Counted from the first letter of the stretch, positions 1-8,980 are shown. The stretch: DNA of 64,000 nt from Mycobacterium paraense (GCF_002101815.1 NZ_LQPM01000003.1:62001-126000); one strand, 5' to 3'. Notes: generated by a model not told the origin, from the letters alone. A program made the numbers and translations.

Positions 1-2297
1 AGCCGCACCTCGTCGGCAGGACAGGCATACAGCGCGGCCGCCTGCCGCGCATAGGCGCGCGTGGTGGCGGTCGCGGCCACCACGTGCGGTCGACAGCCCC
101 CGTCGTGCCGACACAGCTGGTCGATCGCGGACTCGTATAACCCGACGAGGCTTCCCAGCGGCCCGGAGATCAGGTGCAGCTCGTCTTGGATGACCAGTGC
201 CGGTGCGGGTCGTGCTCGCGACCCGTTGCCGTCCAGACCGAACAGCGCGCGGGCGCGCTCGTTCCACGCGAGTTGCGCGAACTTGTCGACGGTCGCGACG
301 ACAAAGGTCGGCGGCTTGATGTAGATGTCCTCGTCGACCTCGTAGACCGGCAGTCCCTGCCTGTTGTTGGCGAGGTGAAACGCACATGCCGGGTTGGGGC
401 ACGACGCCTGCATCCGGTCACCGGCGGGGGTTGACTGGACGCCGTAACCAAGCACCCGTCCGTCAACGACGTCGCCGAGCGCAGCCGCGCATGCCGGGCA
501 GCGCGACAACAAAAACGGCCGCGTCGCGCCGCGTCGCCCCATAGCGAGACGGCGAAGGTCCCGCAGCGCGTCCCTGCGCCAGTTGGGGGTACTGGCCCGG
601 CCCAGCCATGCCCCGATCGAGAACCGCTCTCGGCCCAACGCCGATGGGTTGGCGAGCCGGAGCGTCTCCAGTGCGCACAGCAGCGACGCGGCACGCTGCA
701 GCTGCTGTGCGGTGAGCAGGCGCAGCGTATAGCGCATGATCACCGCCGTTCCACCGGCTGTAGGGTCACTCCGACGTCGGGAAAGCATCGCGAAGGCCGC
801 CAGCGCCAAATACGCCTCAGTCTTGCCGCCGCCCGTGGGCATCCAGATGACATCGACCACCCCGCGCCGGCGATGCTGCGGGTCGACGACTTGCGCGAGA
901 TTGGCCAATAGGAATGCCAGCTGGAACGGCCGCCATTCGGCGCGGCCGACGCTGCCCGGTTCAGTACCAGCGACCGTGACGGCCCCGTCGGTCAAACTCA
1001 CCGCACGGGTCGCCGCCGCGTAGCTGCGCCGCTGCTGCGCCATCGCCGATGACGTCCACCGTAGGCACTCGTGCACAGGCCCGGACGCGGCCAGCGCCCA
1101 GCCAGCGGCGATATCGTCCGCGAACGCCCCGCAGGCCAGCACGTGCGCCTCGGCGGTGCCGCGCGCCGGCCCCGTCAGCTTCGCTGCGGCCTGTGCCAAG
1201 TCGCTGATCCAGTGGCGGTAGCTGATGATCATCCGTTCAACGGTCGCCACCGCATTGGGGTCCCACCGGCCGAGCGCGTCCATGTCAACCGCGAGGGAAC
1301 CGTCCTCGTCGGCGATGTTCGGGGTGGTGCCGCGAACCGCGGCAACCGGCAGCGATTCCGTGCTCACTAAAGCGACATCGCCGAGACACGTCACGACGGC
1401 GTCAACGCCATGCCCCACGGCGCGTACCGGTGCGTGCGCGTAGAGCAGCCGCAGGCTCGCCGCCTCGGACGTTGTGTCCGCGTCCTGGTCTGGGTAGTCG
1501 ACGAGCTGCGCCTTCGGCACCGCCGCGGTGAGCCGTGCCGTGAACAGCACCCGCTGAGCGAGCTTGACCCCATTGGCCACCGTCCGGTTCACCAAGTAGC
1601 AGGTGATGATCCGCCGACCATTGACCGCCGCGCGTGCGTGGACACCCACCTCGAGACGCAGCGGCTCGACGATGACCGATTGATGAGAGCTGACGTGCGC
1701 ACCATCGCCGCCCAGCGACACCGTGACCTCGGCGTGTACCGGTATCCGGTGCCATCCGGTGCGCGACGAGCCCATGAAGCTGAATGGGAAAGGCTCGTAT
1801 CGCGCACCGTCGACGCGCAGCATCAGCGTCGCCGTCTCCTCGGCGACGACGAACGAAAGCCCGAACGAAGACGGCCGCCCGGGCCGGTCCCACGGCACGT
1901 CTTCCAGCACGGCTTCGTCATCGTCGGCGTCCCCGCCTGCCCCCTCGGGAGCGGGCGTCGCGGGCCGCGGCGCAACGTCGGCAGCGTCGTCACCGGTCTC
2001 CTCCACAGTGGGCATCGACGGCGCCTGCTCGGCGTCGAGGTCCCGTTCTTCCTCTAGACGCAGCACCGGGTACAAAGCGCCGACGATGTACTGCGCCGTA
2101 GGAGGCCCGACGAGGATCTCCCCGCCGTCTTCGCTGACAAACAGCCGGTTCAGGTCTCTGGGCCGGTCGATGTTCTGCCCGGGCGCCAAGCCGACGGGTG
2201 CGGCGCCGGGGTAAGTGCCATCGGCGTCGGCCAGCGGGCCGAGCAGGTCGCGGCGGACGGCGTCGATTACAAGGTCTCTTGTCTCCTCCGGCGTCAT
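1..2297 (-). CDS. drmA: DISARM helicase DrmA, N-terminal part, runs off left edge
   Basis: Superfamily 2 DNA helicase of the DISARM anti-phage system. The 765 codons visible contain a Walker A motif MPTGGGKTEAY near residue 487, a zinc-ribbon-like pair (CPAC near 599, CPNPAC near 635), the VATVDKFAQL segment, and motif II as DELHLISGPLGSLVGLYES near residue 702, which is the DrmA signature. The first ~250 residues are acidic and divergent. DrmA is normally about 1,200-1,300 residues, so roughly the last 40% lies outside the window. The ATG overlaps the TGA of the preceding gene as ATGA, which supports translational coupling. drmB, drmC and a methylase would be expected further left but cannot be seen. 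Confidence 0.88.
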   Translation of the reverse strand, partial: MTPEETRDLVIDAVRRDLLGPLADADGTYPGAAPVGLAPGQNIDRPRDLNRLFVSEDGGEILVGPPTAQYIVGALYPVLRLEEERDLDAEQAPSMPTVEETGDDAADVAPRPATPAPEGAGGDADDDEAVLEDVPWDRPGRPSSFGLSFVVAEETATLMLRVDGARYEPFPFSFMGSSRTGWHRIPVHAEVTVSLGGDGAHVSSHQSVIVEPLRLEVGVHARAAVNGRRIITCYLVNRTVANGVKLAQRVLFTARLTAAVPKAQLVDYPDQDADTTSEAASLRLLYAHAPVRAVGHGVDAVVTCLGDVALVSTESLPVAAVRGTTPNIADEDGSLAVDMDALGRWDPNAVATVERMIISYRHWISDLAQAAAKLTGPARGTAEAHVLACGAFADDIAAGWALAASGPVHECLRWTSSAMAQQRRSYAAATRAVSLTDGAVTVAGTEPGSVGRAEWRPFQLAFLLANLAQVVDPQHRRRGVVDVIWMPTGGGKTEAYLALAAFAMLSRRRSDPTAGGTAVIMRYTLRLLTAQQLQRAASLLCALETLRLANPSALGRERFSIGAWLGRASTPNWRRDALRDLRRLAMGRRGATRPFLLSRCPACAAALGDVVDGRVLGYGVQSTPAGDRMQASCPNPACAFHLANNRQGLPVYEVDEDIYIKPPTFVVATVDKFAQLAWNERARALFGLDGNGSRARPAPALVIQDELHLISGPLGSLVGLYESAIDQLCRHDGGCRPHVVAATATTRAYARQAAALYACPADEVR

Positions 2298-3904
2298 GCG
2301 CAACCCGTTGTTGCCGTCAGCGCGGTGACGCGCCGGCCCGCCTCGTTGATCGGGACGCCGAGCCACGTGCGCGGAACCGCAACGGGCTCGTCGAGTCGGG
2401 CTGTAACCACGGCGAGCAGCAGTGACCCGAGGTCGCCGGCGTGCAGCACCGCCCACCCGTCCTCATCGATGTCGGCCACCCACGTGCGGTCGCCGAGCAA
2501 CGCAAGAAGGTCCCGGCGGATCTCTTCCCCGGCTTGGTGATGAGCGGTACGCACTGCGGTCAGGTCCCCGAATCTGCCCAGGAGCTCCGACGCGCCGATC
2601 GTCCTGACGAGGGCGTCGAACCCGTGCTGGCGCAGCGGCGCGATATACGACTCGTCCAATGGATTGCGCAGCAGCACTCGCGCGTAATCATCGCTGAGTG
2701 TTTGTGCCAGCTCGCGGCGCAGCACCGCATGCCCGTGAGCCGCGAGCGCGGACCGCAGCGCCGTCTTCAACTTGGCGACGTAGCCACGGACTTCGAGGAT
2801 GCGACCTGGCGACCAGCCCCGCCGCCGCTCAAGCCAAGCGTCCGCCCGCGCCACCAGCTGTGCATGCGGCGCAGCACCAACACGCACCGCGAGCACCACG
2901 CCTCTGGCCACCGTGGCCAGCGACACGGCGGACAACGCCACCGCACCGGTCTCGTCGTCGACGGCCACTACGTGAGGCCGAGGCCCCATTTCCGGATGGA
3001 AGAACACGGCGTGCCCTGACGCCACCTGCACCTCAACTGCTTCCGCCATGTCCTCGGTCGCGGTTGCGGCAGGGCGTCGGGCTCGTTGCGCCGCCGCCGA
3101 TGCCTCGCGCCCATGCAGCCAGCCGTGTAGGGCCGGCTCACGACGCTGTGGCCCGTCGTCGTGCAGGGCTAGCTGGGGCCGGGCTGCGGAAGGCAACAGC
3201 CACAGGTCGTCGGTGCGCAGCCGCGGAGCGTCGGCCGTAAGCACAACCCGCACCTCGGGGGCGACGGGTGCCGTCAGGAGCCAGCCCAGTTCTCGCATTG
3301 TCACGTCGGCCGCTCTGAACGGCGACGAGAAAGCCGTCGCCGGGTGCCCGACGAGAATGGCCGCCTGATGCGTGACCGGCGCTCTTCGCAGGTCTGCGGG
3401 ACAGGCGATGTCCACACTGTTCAGCTCCTTGCTGGCCAACCAGGCGCTGATCGGCTCAAGCCACTGCGGGCGCGGCACCACCAGGATCACCTCGGGCTGG
3501 CCCTCGGGAGTTGCGCCGTACTCGCACAGCACGTCCTCTACCTGAGCGGAGATCGGCGAGGACGAGCCCGCGAGCGCATACAGCGCATCACTAAGGACCC
3601 GCAGCCGCTCACAGAGCGTGTGGTCTGGCCGCTCCGCGAGGAACCGCTCCACGACCCCGAGGGTGTCTGTGAGACCGGCGACCGGGTCGGTCGGCGGCAA
3701 CGGCGTGGCCGTGAGCACGCGCCGGACCCTGAAGAGTGCCGCCAGAACGTCCGCCGCCACCGAAGAGGTCTCGACGAACTGCCGCAGCAAGCCGCCAGAG
3801 ACCGTAACCTGTTCCAGCTCCCGCCACTGCACGCGCGCAATCCTGATCGACGGGTGCTCCGACGTCCGCCACGTCGTTAACCACTCCCCCAGCGTCGTCA
3901 CCAC
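2294..3904 (-). CDS. Unrecognised 536-aa protein directly upstream of drmA; candidate C-terminal half of DrmE
   Basis: I do not recognise a catalytic motif in this protein. It starts with GTG inside the last codons of the upstream gene and ends on the ATGA overlap with drmA, so the three form one operon. It has a mixed alpha/beta first half (VILVVPRPQWLEPI, AAILVGHPATAFSS) and a more helical second half with an LSDDYARVLL segment. Class 2 DISARM places drmE immediately before drmA. By position, and by summed length with the upstream 310-aa protein (about 846 residues), this may be one half of a DrmE-like protein. That assignment is inference from context, not from a recognised domain. Confidence 0.6.
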   Translation of the reverse strand: MVTTLGEWLTTWRTSEHPSIRIARVQWRELEQVTVSGGLLRQFVETSSVAADVLAALFRVRRVLTATPLPPTDPVAGLTDTLGVVERFLAERPDHTLCERLRVLSDALYALAGSSSPISAQVEDVLCEYGATPEGQPEVILVVPRPQWLEPISAWLASKELNSVDIACPADLRRAPVTHQAAILVGHPATAFSSPFRAADVTMRELGWLLTAPVAPEVRVVLTADAPRLRTDDLWLLPSAARPQLALHDDGPQRREPALHGWLHGREASAAAQRARRPAATATEDMAEAVEVQVASGHAVFFHPEMGPRPHVVAVDDETGAVALSAVSLATVARGVVLAVRVGAAPHAQLVARADAWLERRRGWSPGRILEVRGYVAKLKTALRSALAAHGHAVLRRELAQTLSDDYARVLLRNPLDESYIAPLRQHGFDALVRTIGASELLGRFGDLTAVRTAHHQAGEEIRRDLLALLGDRTWVADIDEDGWAVLHAGDLGSLLLAVVTARLDEPVAVPRTWLGVPINEAGRRVTALTATTGCA

Positions 3905-4830
3905 AAGTCCTCGTCAGCGGCGGCCGCCTCCGGCTCCGTCAGAGACAGCACCTCTAGCCCTGCCGTCGGAGCCAGCAGCGCACTGAGTGCGGCGGGTAAC
4001 ACGGCTGGCGCGGCCCATCCAGACGCCTGCAGACCCGCCGCGGCATCGGCCGCCGCGGATCTGCGCCGCGAGAGCAGCACAAGCATTGGCACCTCCGGCC
4101 AGTTACGCCGCGAACTAGCGACCCACCCGGCCGACCCGATGATGACGACAAGGCGCGGGCGTAGCGCCGCAGCCCACGGCACTTCCTCGCGATCGGGAAT
4201 TGCGCCCATCACCAGCACCGGGTACCGGAACCAGCCTTGCAACTGCAGCCCGGCGAACAACCGACCACGAAGGCGAGACGAAGTGCCCGACGGGAACATA
4301 AGGTCGACGTCTGCGCGGAACGACCCCGGCTCGCCGGCGACGACGACGGGGTGGGCGCTGGCGGCCGACAGCCGCTGCCCGGCAACACCCTGTGCGCAAT
4401 CAAGCGCTTCCGCGACCTCGACCCGAGCGTTGTCCGGCAACCTTGTGTCGGGCCGATGCGGGAACCCCGCGGGCAGTCGGTGGACGCTGTCTCGGTTGCC
4501 GCGCAGGCGGAGTCCACCGAACCTCAGCTCGTCGTCACTCACTTCGTCGAGTCGCTTGTCCGTGAGCCGCCCCGAGCACCAGCCCGCCACTTGCACACCG
4601 CGCTCAAGCTTCAAGTGCTCGCAATCAAAGCAATCGACGTGCGCACACGCGGAGCCGAGCGCGGCCATCACGCCGGCCAGTCGAAGCGTCGGGACAGTCA
4701 CCACAACCCGCAGGTTCCGACCAGCGCTCGGGCCGGCGGTAGTCAGCTGCTCCGCCAAGCGGCCAAGGTGAAGCAACCCAGCGGGATAAAGCGTCGCTGG
4801 CTCGACGTTTCGGGTCGGCGCCTCGACCAT
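3898..4830 (-). CDS. Unrecognised 310-aa protein opening the drmA operon; candidate N-terminal half of DrmE
   Basis: First gene of the leftward DISARM operon; its TGA overlaps the GTG start of the next gene by 7 bases. The protein has two Rossmann-like strands (LRVVVTVPTLRLAGVMAAL near residue 45 and LVVIIGSAGWVASSRR near 230) and a short Cys-containing stretch HVDCFDCEHL, but no nuclease, helicase or methylase motif that I can identify. The C-terminus is alanine-rich. The ATG at the given start has no strong ribosome binding site. Together with the following 536-aa protein it fills the drmE position of class 2 DISARM, which suggests a DrmE split in two. It could equally be an unrelated DISARM accessory protein. 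Confidence 0.55.
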   Translation of the reverse strand: MVEAPTRNVEPATLYPAGLLHLGRLAEQLTTAGPSAGRNLRVVVTVPTLRLAGVMAALGSACAHVDCFDCEHLKLERGVQVAGWCSGRLTDKRLDEVSDDELRFGGLRLRGNRDSVHRLPAGFPHRPDTRLPDNARVEVAEALDCAQGVAGQRLSAASAHPVVVAGEPGSFRADVDLMFPSGTSSRLRGRLFAGLQLQGWFRYPVLVMGAIPDREEVPWAAALRPRLVVIIGSAGWVASSRRNWPEVPMLVLLSRRRSAAADAAAGLQASGWAAPAVLPAALSALLAPTAGLEVLSLTEPEAAAADEDLW

Positions 4831-5161
4831 TTCGTGTTGACGTTTCAGTCGGGCCTGTGTCTACTCGGCCGAAATGACCGCGACAGCTAGCGCAATCGCG
4901 CCAACATTGGCCACGCCCGTACTCATAACGAAGCCGCGTTTACTCAGGCACTGCCCGCTAACGTCCTTGAACTTGCCCACGACGTGGGACGATATGCGAA
5001 GTCGGTGACATCTGTGCAGAAATCCGTCGCTTACCCCAAGCGCAATCTCGGCGGGTGGGTTGAGGGGCAGCAGATGGCCCCGTGGTGACGGTGATGAAAT
5101 CTCATGCAGAAAGTCCGGTTTTGGCTGGCCTCGAGTGCGGTGGGCTGTCCCTGGCCGCCGG
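4831..5161. other. Intergenic stretch without an evident gene
   Basis: About 330 bases separate the leftward DISARM operon from the rightward gene at 5175. I see no convincing coding frame, RNA gene or repeat. It must hold the promoter of the DISARM operon, for which I could not pick a clear -10. Confidence 0.5.
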
Positions 5162-5167
5162 TAGCCT
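5162..5167 (+). promoter_or_regulatory. Leaderless -10 element TAGCCT
   Basis: TAGCCT fits the mycobacterial TANNNT -10 consensus and lies 7 bases before the GTG at 5175, the spacing of a leaderless transcript. Confidence 0.5.
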
Positions 5168-5174
5168 CGCGCCC

Positions 5175-6020
5175 GTGAAGCAAGACGACTTCTTTGCCGA
5201 GACCCCCGCGCCCGGGACTTGGGGTGGAACCACCACCGTGCTGCGTGAGGACCTGTTGGGCCAGCTGCGCGCCGGCCCTGTGACCAGCGTCGACGATCTC
5301 GACGCCGCCATCGCCCTGACCAAGCTCGTCTGGGAGGAGTTGGAGGCCTACGGAACCTCCGGCGGCACGCGCCTCGACGAGGTGCAGATCGGGCTCGCGC
5401 AACGCGCCCTGAGTGCGACGCTCAGCCGCGTCGGGATCAACTTGGACTTGCCGTGGCGCAACTTTGCCACCTTCCGGTCGTACTGGTTGAAGGACGGCTG
5501 CTCCGGTTCCTGGCAGGCGCGCCGCGACTTGCTTGAGACCTTCTTCGGCCCAGTGCAACTCGAGCTGGATCGACAGGAGGAAGCCCAGTTTCGCGCCGTG
5601 CTCGCCGAGGCGGTGTCACCGCACACCAAGACCGGCTGGCCGAAGGTGGACGAGGAGCTGGCAGAGCTGCGTCGGCGGTTCCGGACGGCCACCACGACGC
5701 AGGACTACCGCGACGTGGGCAACCGATCCGTCGCGGTGCTGGAGGCGCTGAGCCGCACGGTCTACGACCCCCGCGTGCATCTCCGCGACGGCGAGGCCGA
5801 ACCGCCTGTGGACAAGACGAAGCAGCGCCTCAGCCGGTACGTCGAGGATTCGTTGGCTGGCAAGGACAACGAGGCGATTCGCGCTGTCGCGAACAAGGTG
5901 ATCGAGCTGGCGCATGGCGTCAAGCACTCCACGTCGCCGACGCGGAGGGAGGCGGGCATCACCGCCGACTCAGTGGTCATGCTGGCGAACATCCTGCGAC
6001 GGGTCGACCAGGACTTCTGA
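5175..6020 (+). CDS. Hypothetical protein, possible Abi/HEPN-like C-terminus
   Basis: A 281-residue soluble protein with no family I can name with confidence. The GTG start is chosen because a TAGCCT -10 sits 7 bases before it; an in-frame start 93 bases upstream lacks such support. The C-terminal third is helical (VANKVIELAHGVKHS, then ITADSVVMLANILRRVDQD), reminiscent of abortive-infection C-terminal or HEPN-type four-helix domains, but the classic RxxxxH motif is not clear. It lies between the DISARM operon and a ribbon-helix-helix regulator inside the mobile element, so a defence role is plausible. The function is inferred from position and weak resemblance only. Confidence 0.6.
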   Translation: MKQDDFFAETPAPGTWGGTTTVLREDLLGQLRAGPVTSVDDLDAAIALTKLVWEELEAYGTSGGTRLDEVQIGLAQRALSATLSRVGINLDLPWRNFATFRSYWLKDGCSGSWQARRDLLETFFGPVQLELDRQEEAQFRAVLAEAVSPHTKTGWPKVDEELAELRRRFRTATTTQDYRDVGNRSVAVLEALSRTVYDPRVHLRDGEAEPPVDKTKQRLSRYVEDSLAGKDNEAIRAVANKVIELAHGVKHSTSPTRREAGITADSVVMLANILRRVDQDF

Positions 6021-6102
6021 TCCGTGGTGGCGGTTGCATCGCGTCGCCGAGGGCTACCGCACCTCACCGGTGACACCGCGCCCGCGGCTGGTGTAGCTGG
6101 GG

Positions 6103-6279
6103 CTAGAGCGACCGGAGATGGTCCTGCGCGTCGTCGAAATTGGGAGCGGCGAGCGTCATGAGTGCGCCGAGCGTCTCCCGGGCAAGCTCAATTCCGCGTG
6201 CCGCGGCCGGCGTCGCGACGGCGCCGATCAAGTCCGTCGGCAAGTTGGGGCCGGGTGGCAGCGACCAGGCTGGATGCAT
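6103..6279 (-). CDS. Possible small protein divergent from the RHH-YfbU gene
   Basis: A 58-codon frame (MHPAWSLPPGPNLPTDLIGA...) transcribed away from the 12-base inverted repeat operator at 6292-6324. Codon third positions are GC-rich and the sequence looks protein-like (helical ARETLGALMTLAAPNFDDA), but it is short and resembles nothing I know. If real, it would share the operator with the RHH protein gene and might be co-regulated by it. Confidence 0.35.
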   Translation of the reverse strand: MHPAWSLPPGPNLPTDLIGAVATPAAARGIELARETLGALMTLAAPNFDDAQDHLRSL

Positions 6280-6291
6280 CACATCGAAATA

Positions 6292-6324
6292 GTGTATGAC
6301 GGTGCTACAATTACCGTCATACAC
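6292..6324. promoter_or_regulatory. Operator: perfect 12-bp inverted repeat enclosing a -10 box
   Basis: GTGTATGACGGT (6292-6303) is repeated in inverted orientation as ACCGTCATACAC (6313-6324). The 9-base spacer carries TACAAT, a good -10. The site lies 20 bases before the ATG of the ribbon-helix-helix protein, so autorepression by that protein is the simplest reading. Confidence 0.75.
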
Positions 6325-6343
6325 AAGTACGAAGGAAAGTGGT

Positions 6344-7102
6344 ATGGCCGTCCTGAACGTCCGCGTGGAAGACCGGATCCGCGATCAACTCAAGGAGCTG
6401 GCCGCCGCCGAGGGCGTCACGCTGAGCGAATACGCCCGCGATCTGATCATGGCCGCGGTCGTCCCCGTACACCAGCCGCCGGAGAGGCACGGTGACCTGC
6501 CGGCACCGGAAACCATGCGGATCGCCGACCGGCAGGTGCTCTCGCTGCTGCACCGCATCCTCGCGCGTGTCCTGCCCGAGGACTCCAACGACGTTGACGG
6601 GAAGGCGGAGGATCAGCTGGGGCGTGCGCGCGTGATCGAGGCGGGCTTCACCGAGGAGTACTGGTACGAAGTTGCCGGGTTCCGCCCTGAACTGTCCAAG
6701 CGCGACTGCGGGCGCGTACTGGACATCCTCGACATGTTCCGCTCGATCACCTTCAGCATCCGGCGTCTGGAAAAGCAAGGGACCACCGTCGACGAGGACA
6801 CGGCCTACGGGCTGGAGTTCCGGGGCTTCGACCACAACGACGGGCTCGAGCACCACATGGCCAGCTACGTCGAGTACCTGATGGCTGATGGCCGCTGGAG
6901 CGAACTGCGGCCGCAGCTGGACAACAATGACAGCGGAAACTCCCACCGCCGGATGCTCGACATCTATATGCGGATGCTCGCCGAATACCGCCGCATCCTC
7001 GACAGCCGCAACCGGGGGTTCGACCCGGACGACTACCTGCTGTCCGCGGAGGAACTTGCACAGGTTGCTGCGGCTCGGGTCCACCCGTCGCACCGCACGT
7101 AG
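6344..7102 (+). CDS. Ribbon-helix-helix regulator fused to a YfbU domain
   Basis: 252 residues in two parts. Residues 1-40 (AVLNVRVEDRIRDQLKELAA, then VTLSEYARDLI) are a ribbon-helix-helix DNA-binding domain. From about residue 60 to 225 is a YfbU-family domain, recognised by segments such as QVLSLLHRILARVL, EEYWYEVAGFRPELS, GFDHNDGLEHHMASYVEYL and NSHRRMLDIYMRMLAEYRRI. YfbU domains are widespread but functionally obscure. The start at this ATG is preceded by GAAGGAAAG; a longer reading from 6296 would run through the operator and is not used. The inverted repeat just upstream suggests it represses its own promoter. Confidence 0.85.
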   Translation: MAVLNVRVEDRIRDQLKELAAAEGVTLSEYARDLIMAAVVPVHQPPERHGDLPAPETMRIADRQVLSLLHRILARVLPEDSNDVDGKAEDQLGRARVIEAGFTEEYWYEVAGFRPELSKRDCGRVLDILDMFRSITFSIRRLEKQGTTVDEDTAYGLEFRGFDHNDGLEHHMASYVEYLMADGRWSELRPQLDNNDSGNSHRRMLDIYMRMLAEYRRILDSRNRGFDPDDYLLSAEELAQVAAARVHPSHRT

Positions 7103-7261
7103 CTCGGCTGCGGCCCTCGGGCACGGTGACGGTGACCAGGAAGTGCTGGTCCGTAGGGAGGTTGGTGACACCACTGTTCTAATCCGGGAGGTGTCGGTGT
7201 TGCGGGTTAGGTTGAATACGGGTCCAGCGTGCAAGGCGGGCCGACGAGTCGGAGGTGGTAG

Positions 7262-8436
7262 ATGGAGCCGGTCACGATGATTGCGGCGGCGGTCGCGATC
7301 GGAGCGTCTGATGGCGTGCGCAAAACGGCCAAGGAGGCGATCACCGATGCGTACACCGCGCTGAAAAGCTGGCTGACGAGTAGGTACGGCTCGGTGGCCG
7401 CCGAGGTCACCGGCCTTGAGCAGGAGCCGGAGGAAGAGCTGCGACGCGCTCTTCTGGCCAAGAAGCTCGCCGCGGCCGGCGCCAACGATGACGAGGAACT
7501 TCGCGGCCTCGCGCAGACCCTGCTGGCCTTGGTCGAGGAGCAGGAGCCCCACGCGCCGGCGACGGTGGGCGTGGTGTTGCGGCGCGCTTCTGTCGGCGGC
7601 GACATCGAGATCACCGACGTCGCGGTCGAGGGCGGGAGCGGAGTCGTCGGCGAGGACATCACCGCGGACGGCTCGCTGCGAGTCAGCGGTGTGTCGGCCC
7701 GCGGCCCTCAGGAGCCGCCTCACCCTCCGGTGGCGCGGGAGCAGTAGTCAGCGAGCTTGCTTCCGCGCAGACCTTCACCTCGACCCAGCGGAACGTCAAC
7801 GTCGGCCGCGACAACATCACGCACGTCACGATCGGCGCGGGAGCCGCGGCTGGCAACAGTGGCGGCCGCATCCGCGCGGTCACCGTCTCGGCCGAGAGGG
7901 TCCCGATCGGGCACAACCTGTGGAAGGTCACGGTCAACAACGGCACCACCGGACCTATCACGGACCTCGAGGTCGAGGTCTATCTCGTCGACGAGTCCCA
8001 CAACCGTTCGACGGGCAGATGCCTGCCCGCCAAGGGGAACTTCTCGATAGAGGACCTCGCACGCGAGCTGTTCGCTCAGGGGCTCAGCGGGGCACTGGGC
8101 GCCGCCGGGCAACATGCCCAATCGATTTACTCGGGACTGCCGCAGGGCATGGGGTTCGGTGGTCGGCTTTCACAGCTCGGGCAGCTCGGTTCGTATGGCC
8201 CGATGATGGCCAACTATCTTGTTGGCTCGCCGCAGTTTTCGGCGGTTCTGCGAGGCCTGCAGCAGCAAATGGTCGATCGATTCCCGCGGGTCGTTCCCGC
8301 GGGCCAGCCCGCCAGCGTGCTGTACGTCGCGGATGGCGGCGAAGTGCGGGCCGACATTCAGTTCGCAGACGAGGTGGGAGATCTCTGGCGTCGCCGATTC
8401 GGGGAACAACCGGAACCGGTGCTTGAGGGCGATTAG
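7262..8436 (+). pseudogene. Frameshifted gene: effector-associated-like N-terminus with beta-repeat and C-terminal domain
   Basis: The first frame (7262-7747, 161 aa, GGAGG site 7 bases upstream) begins MEPVTMIAAAVAIGASDGV and then KTAKEAITDAYTALKSWL, a pattern I associate with actinobacterial effector-associated or RHIM-linked proteins, followed by glycine-rich beta repeats (VGGDIEITDVAV, VGEDITADGSLRVSGV). It stops at TAG. The next frame (mod -1) is open from at least 7681 to 8436, continues the same repeat style (NVNVGRDNITHVTIG), then a C-terminal region ending EQPEPVLEGD, but has no ATG or GTG start before 8149. One gene of about 390 codons broken by a frameshift near 7690-7740 explains both. 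Alternatives are programmed -1 frameshifting or a sequencing error. Confidence 0.6.
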
Positions 8437-8471
8437 GTTGCCCTGTCGGTGGTCCGCCCTAAGCTGCGCCG

Positions 8472-8624
8472 ATGACGCGTAACCGGAGTAAGTCCTGCAA
8501 GCCGAAGGCCGCGGCTCCGGCCGGCCCGCGGCTGGCGCACGAACTGTTCTCCGAACTCAACGCGACCTTCTACGAGGACCACCCGAGCGAGTACCTGGTG
8601 GCCAAAATCGACCTACCGGAATGA
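8472..8624 (+). CDS. Small hypothetical protein, 50 aa
   Basis: MTRNRSKSCKPKAAAPAGPR followed by an acidic helical segment (LAHELFSELNATFYEDHPSE). No family recognised. Its TGA overlaps the ATG of the next gene as ATGA, which argues that it is translated and coupled to the DUF732 membrane protein. The basic, Ser/Lys-rich N-terminus is not a signal peptide. Confidence 0.5.
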   Translation: MTRNRSKSCKPKAAAPAGPRLAHELFSELNATFYEDHPSEYLVAKIDLPE

Positions 8625-8980
8625 ACCGAAAGTGGTGGGCTTTGGTAGCCGTCGCGGCCGTTATCTGGGTAGCCGCCTTTGTTGCTTTTCTGGCGTGGGT
8701 CCTGAAACCGTGGGCGCCCACTCCGGCCAAGCAGGAGCAATCTAACTTGGTCGTCTACAGCGCGGCCGAGCAGCGATACCTCAGCAACTTGCACGCCGAG
8801 GGGGTGCACGACAAGTCCGATAGTGCGCTGGTGAGCACCGGGCACATCGTCTGCTACGACATCGACAACGGGGCCAACGCCGGGATCGAAGCCCACAACC
8901 TGAGGATGCAGGGCTGGTCGATGTGGTCGGCTTCGGCGGTGGTAGCCCGTGCGGTCTTGGATCTGTGCCCGCCGAGATAA
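8621..8980 (+). CDS. Membrane-anchored DUF732-type protein
   Basis: 119 residues. Residues 4-28 (WWALVAVAAVIWVAAFVAFL) form one transmembrane segment with the short positive N-terminus inside, so the rest is outside the membrane. The extracytoplasmic part has the DUF732 pattern: YLSNLHAEGVHDKSD, a first Cys in GHIVCYDIDNG and a second in VLDLCPPR, likely forming a disulphide. DUF732 proteins are typical of mycobacteria and of mycobacterial mobile elements; their role is unknown. Start and ATGA overlap with the preceding 50-aa gene support a two-gene operon. Confidence 0.7.
   Translation: MNRKWWALVAVAAVIWVAAFVAFLAWVLKPWAPTPAKQEQSNLVVYSAAEQRYLSNLHAEGVHDKSDSALVSTGHIVCYDIDNGANAGIEAHNLRMQGWSMWSASAVVARAVLDLCPPR

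Noticed and set aside
6317..7723. 468-residue minus-strand frame antisense to the RHH-YfbU gene
   Set aside because: Composition is typical of antisense frames in GC-rich genes and it opposes a clear protein family.
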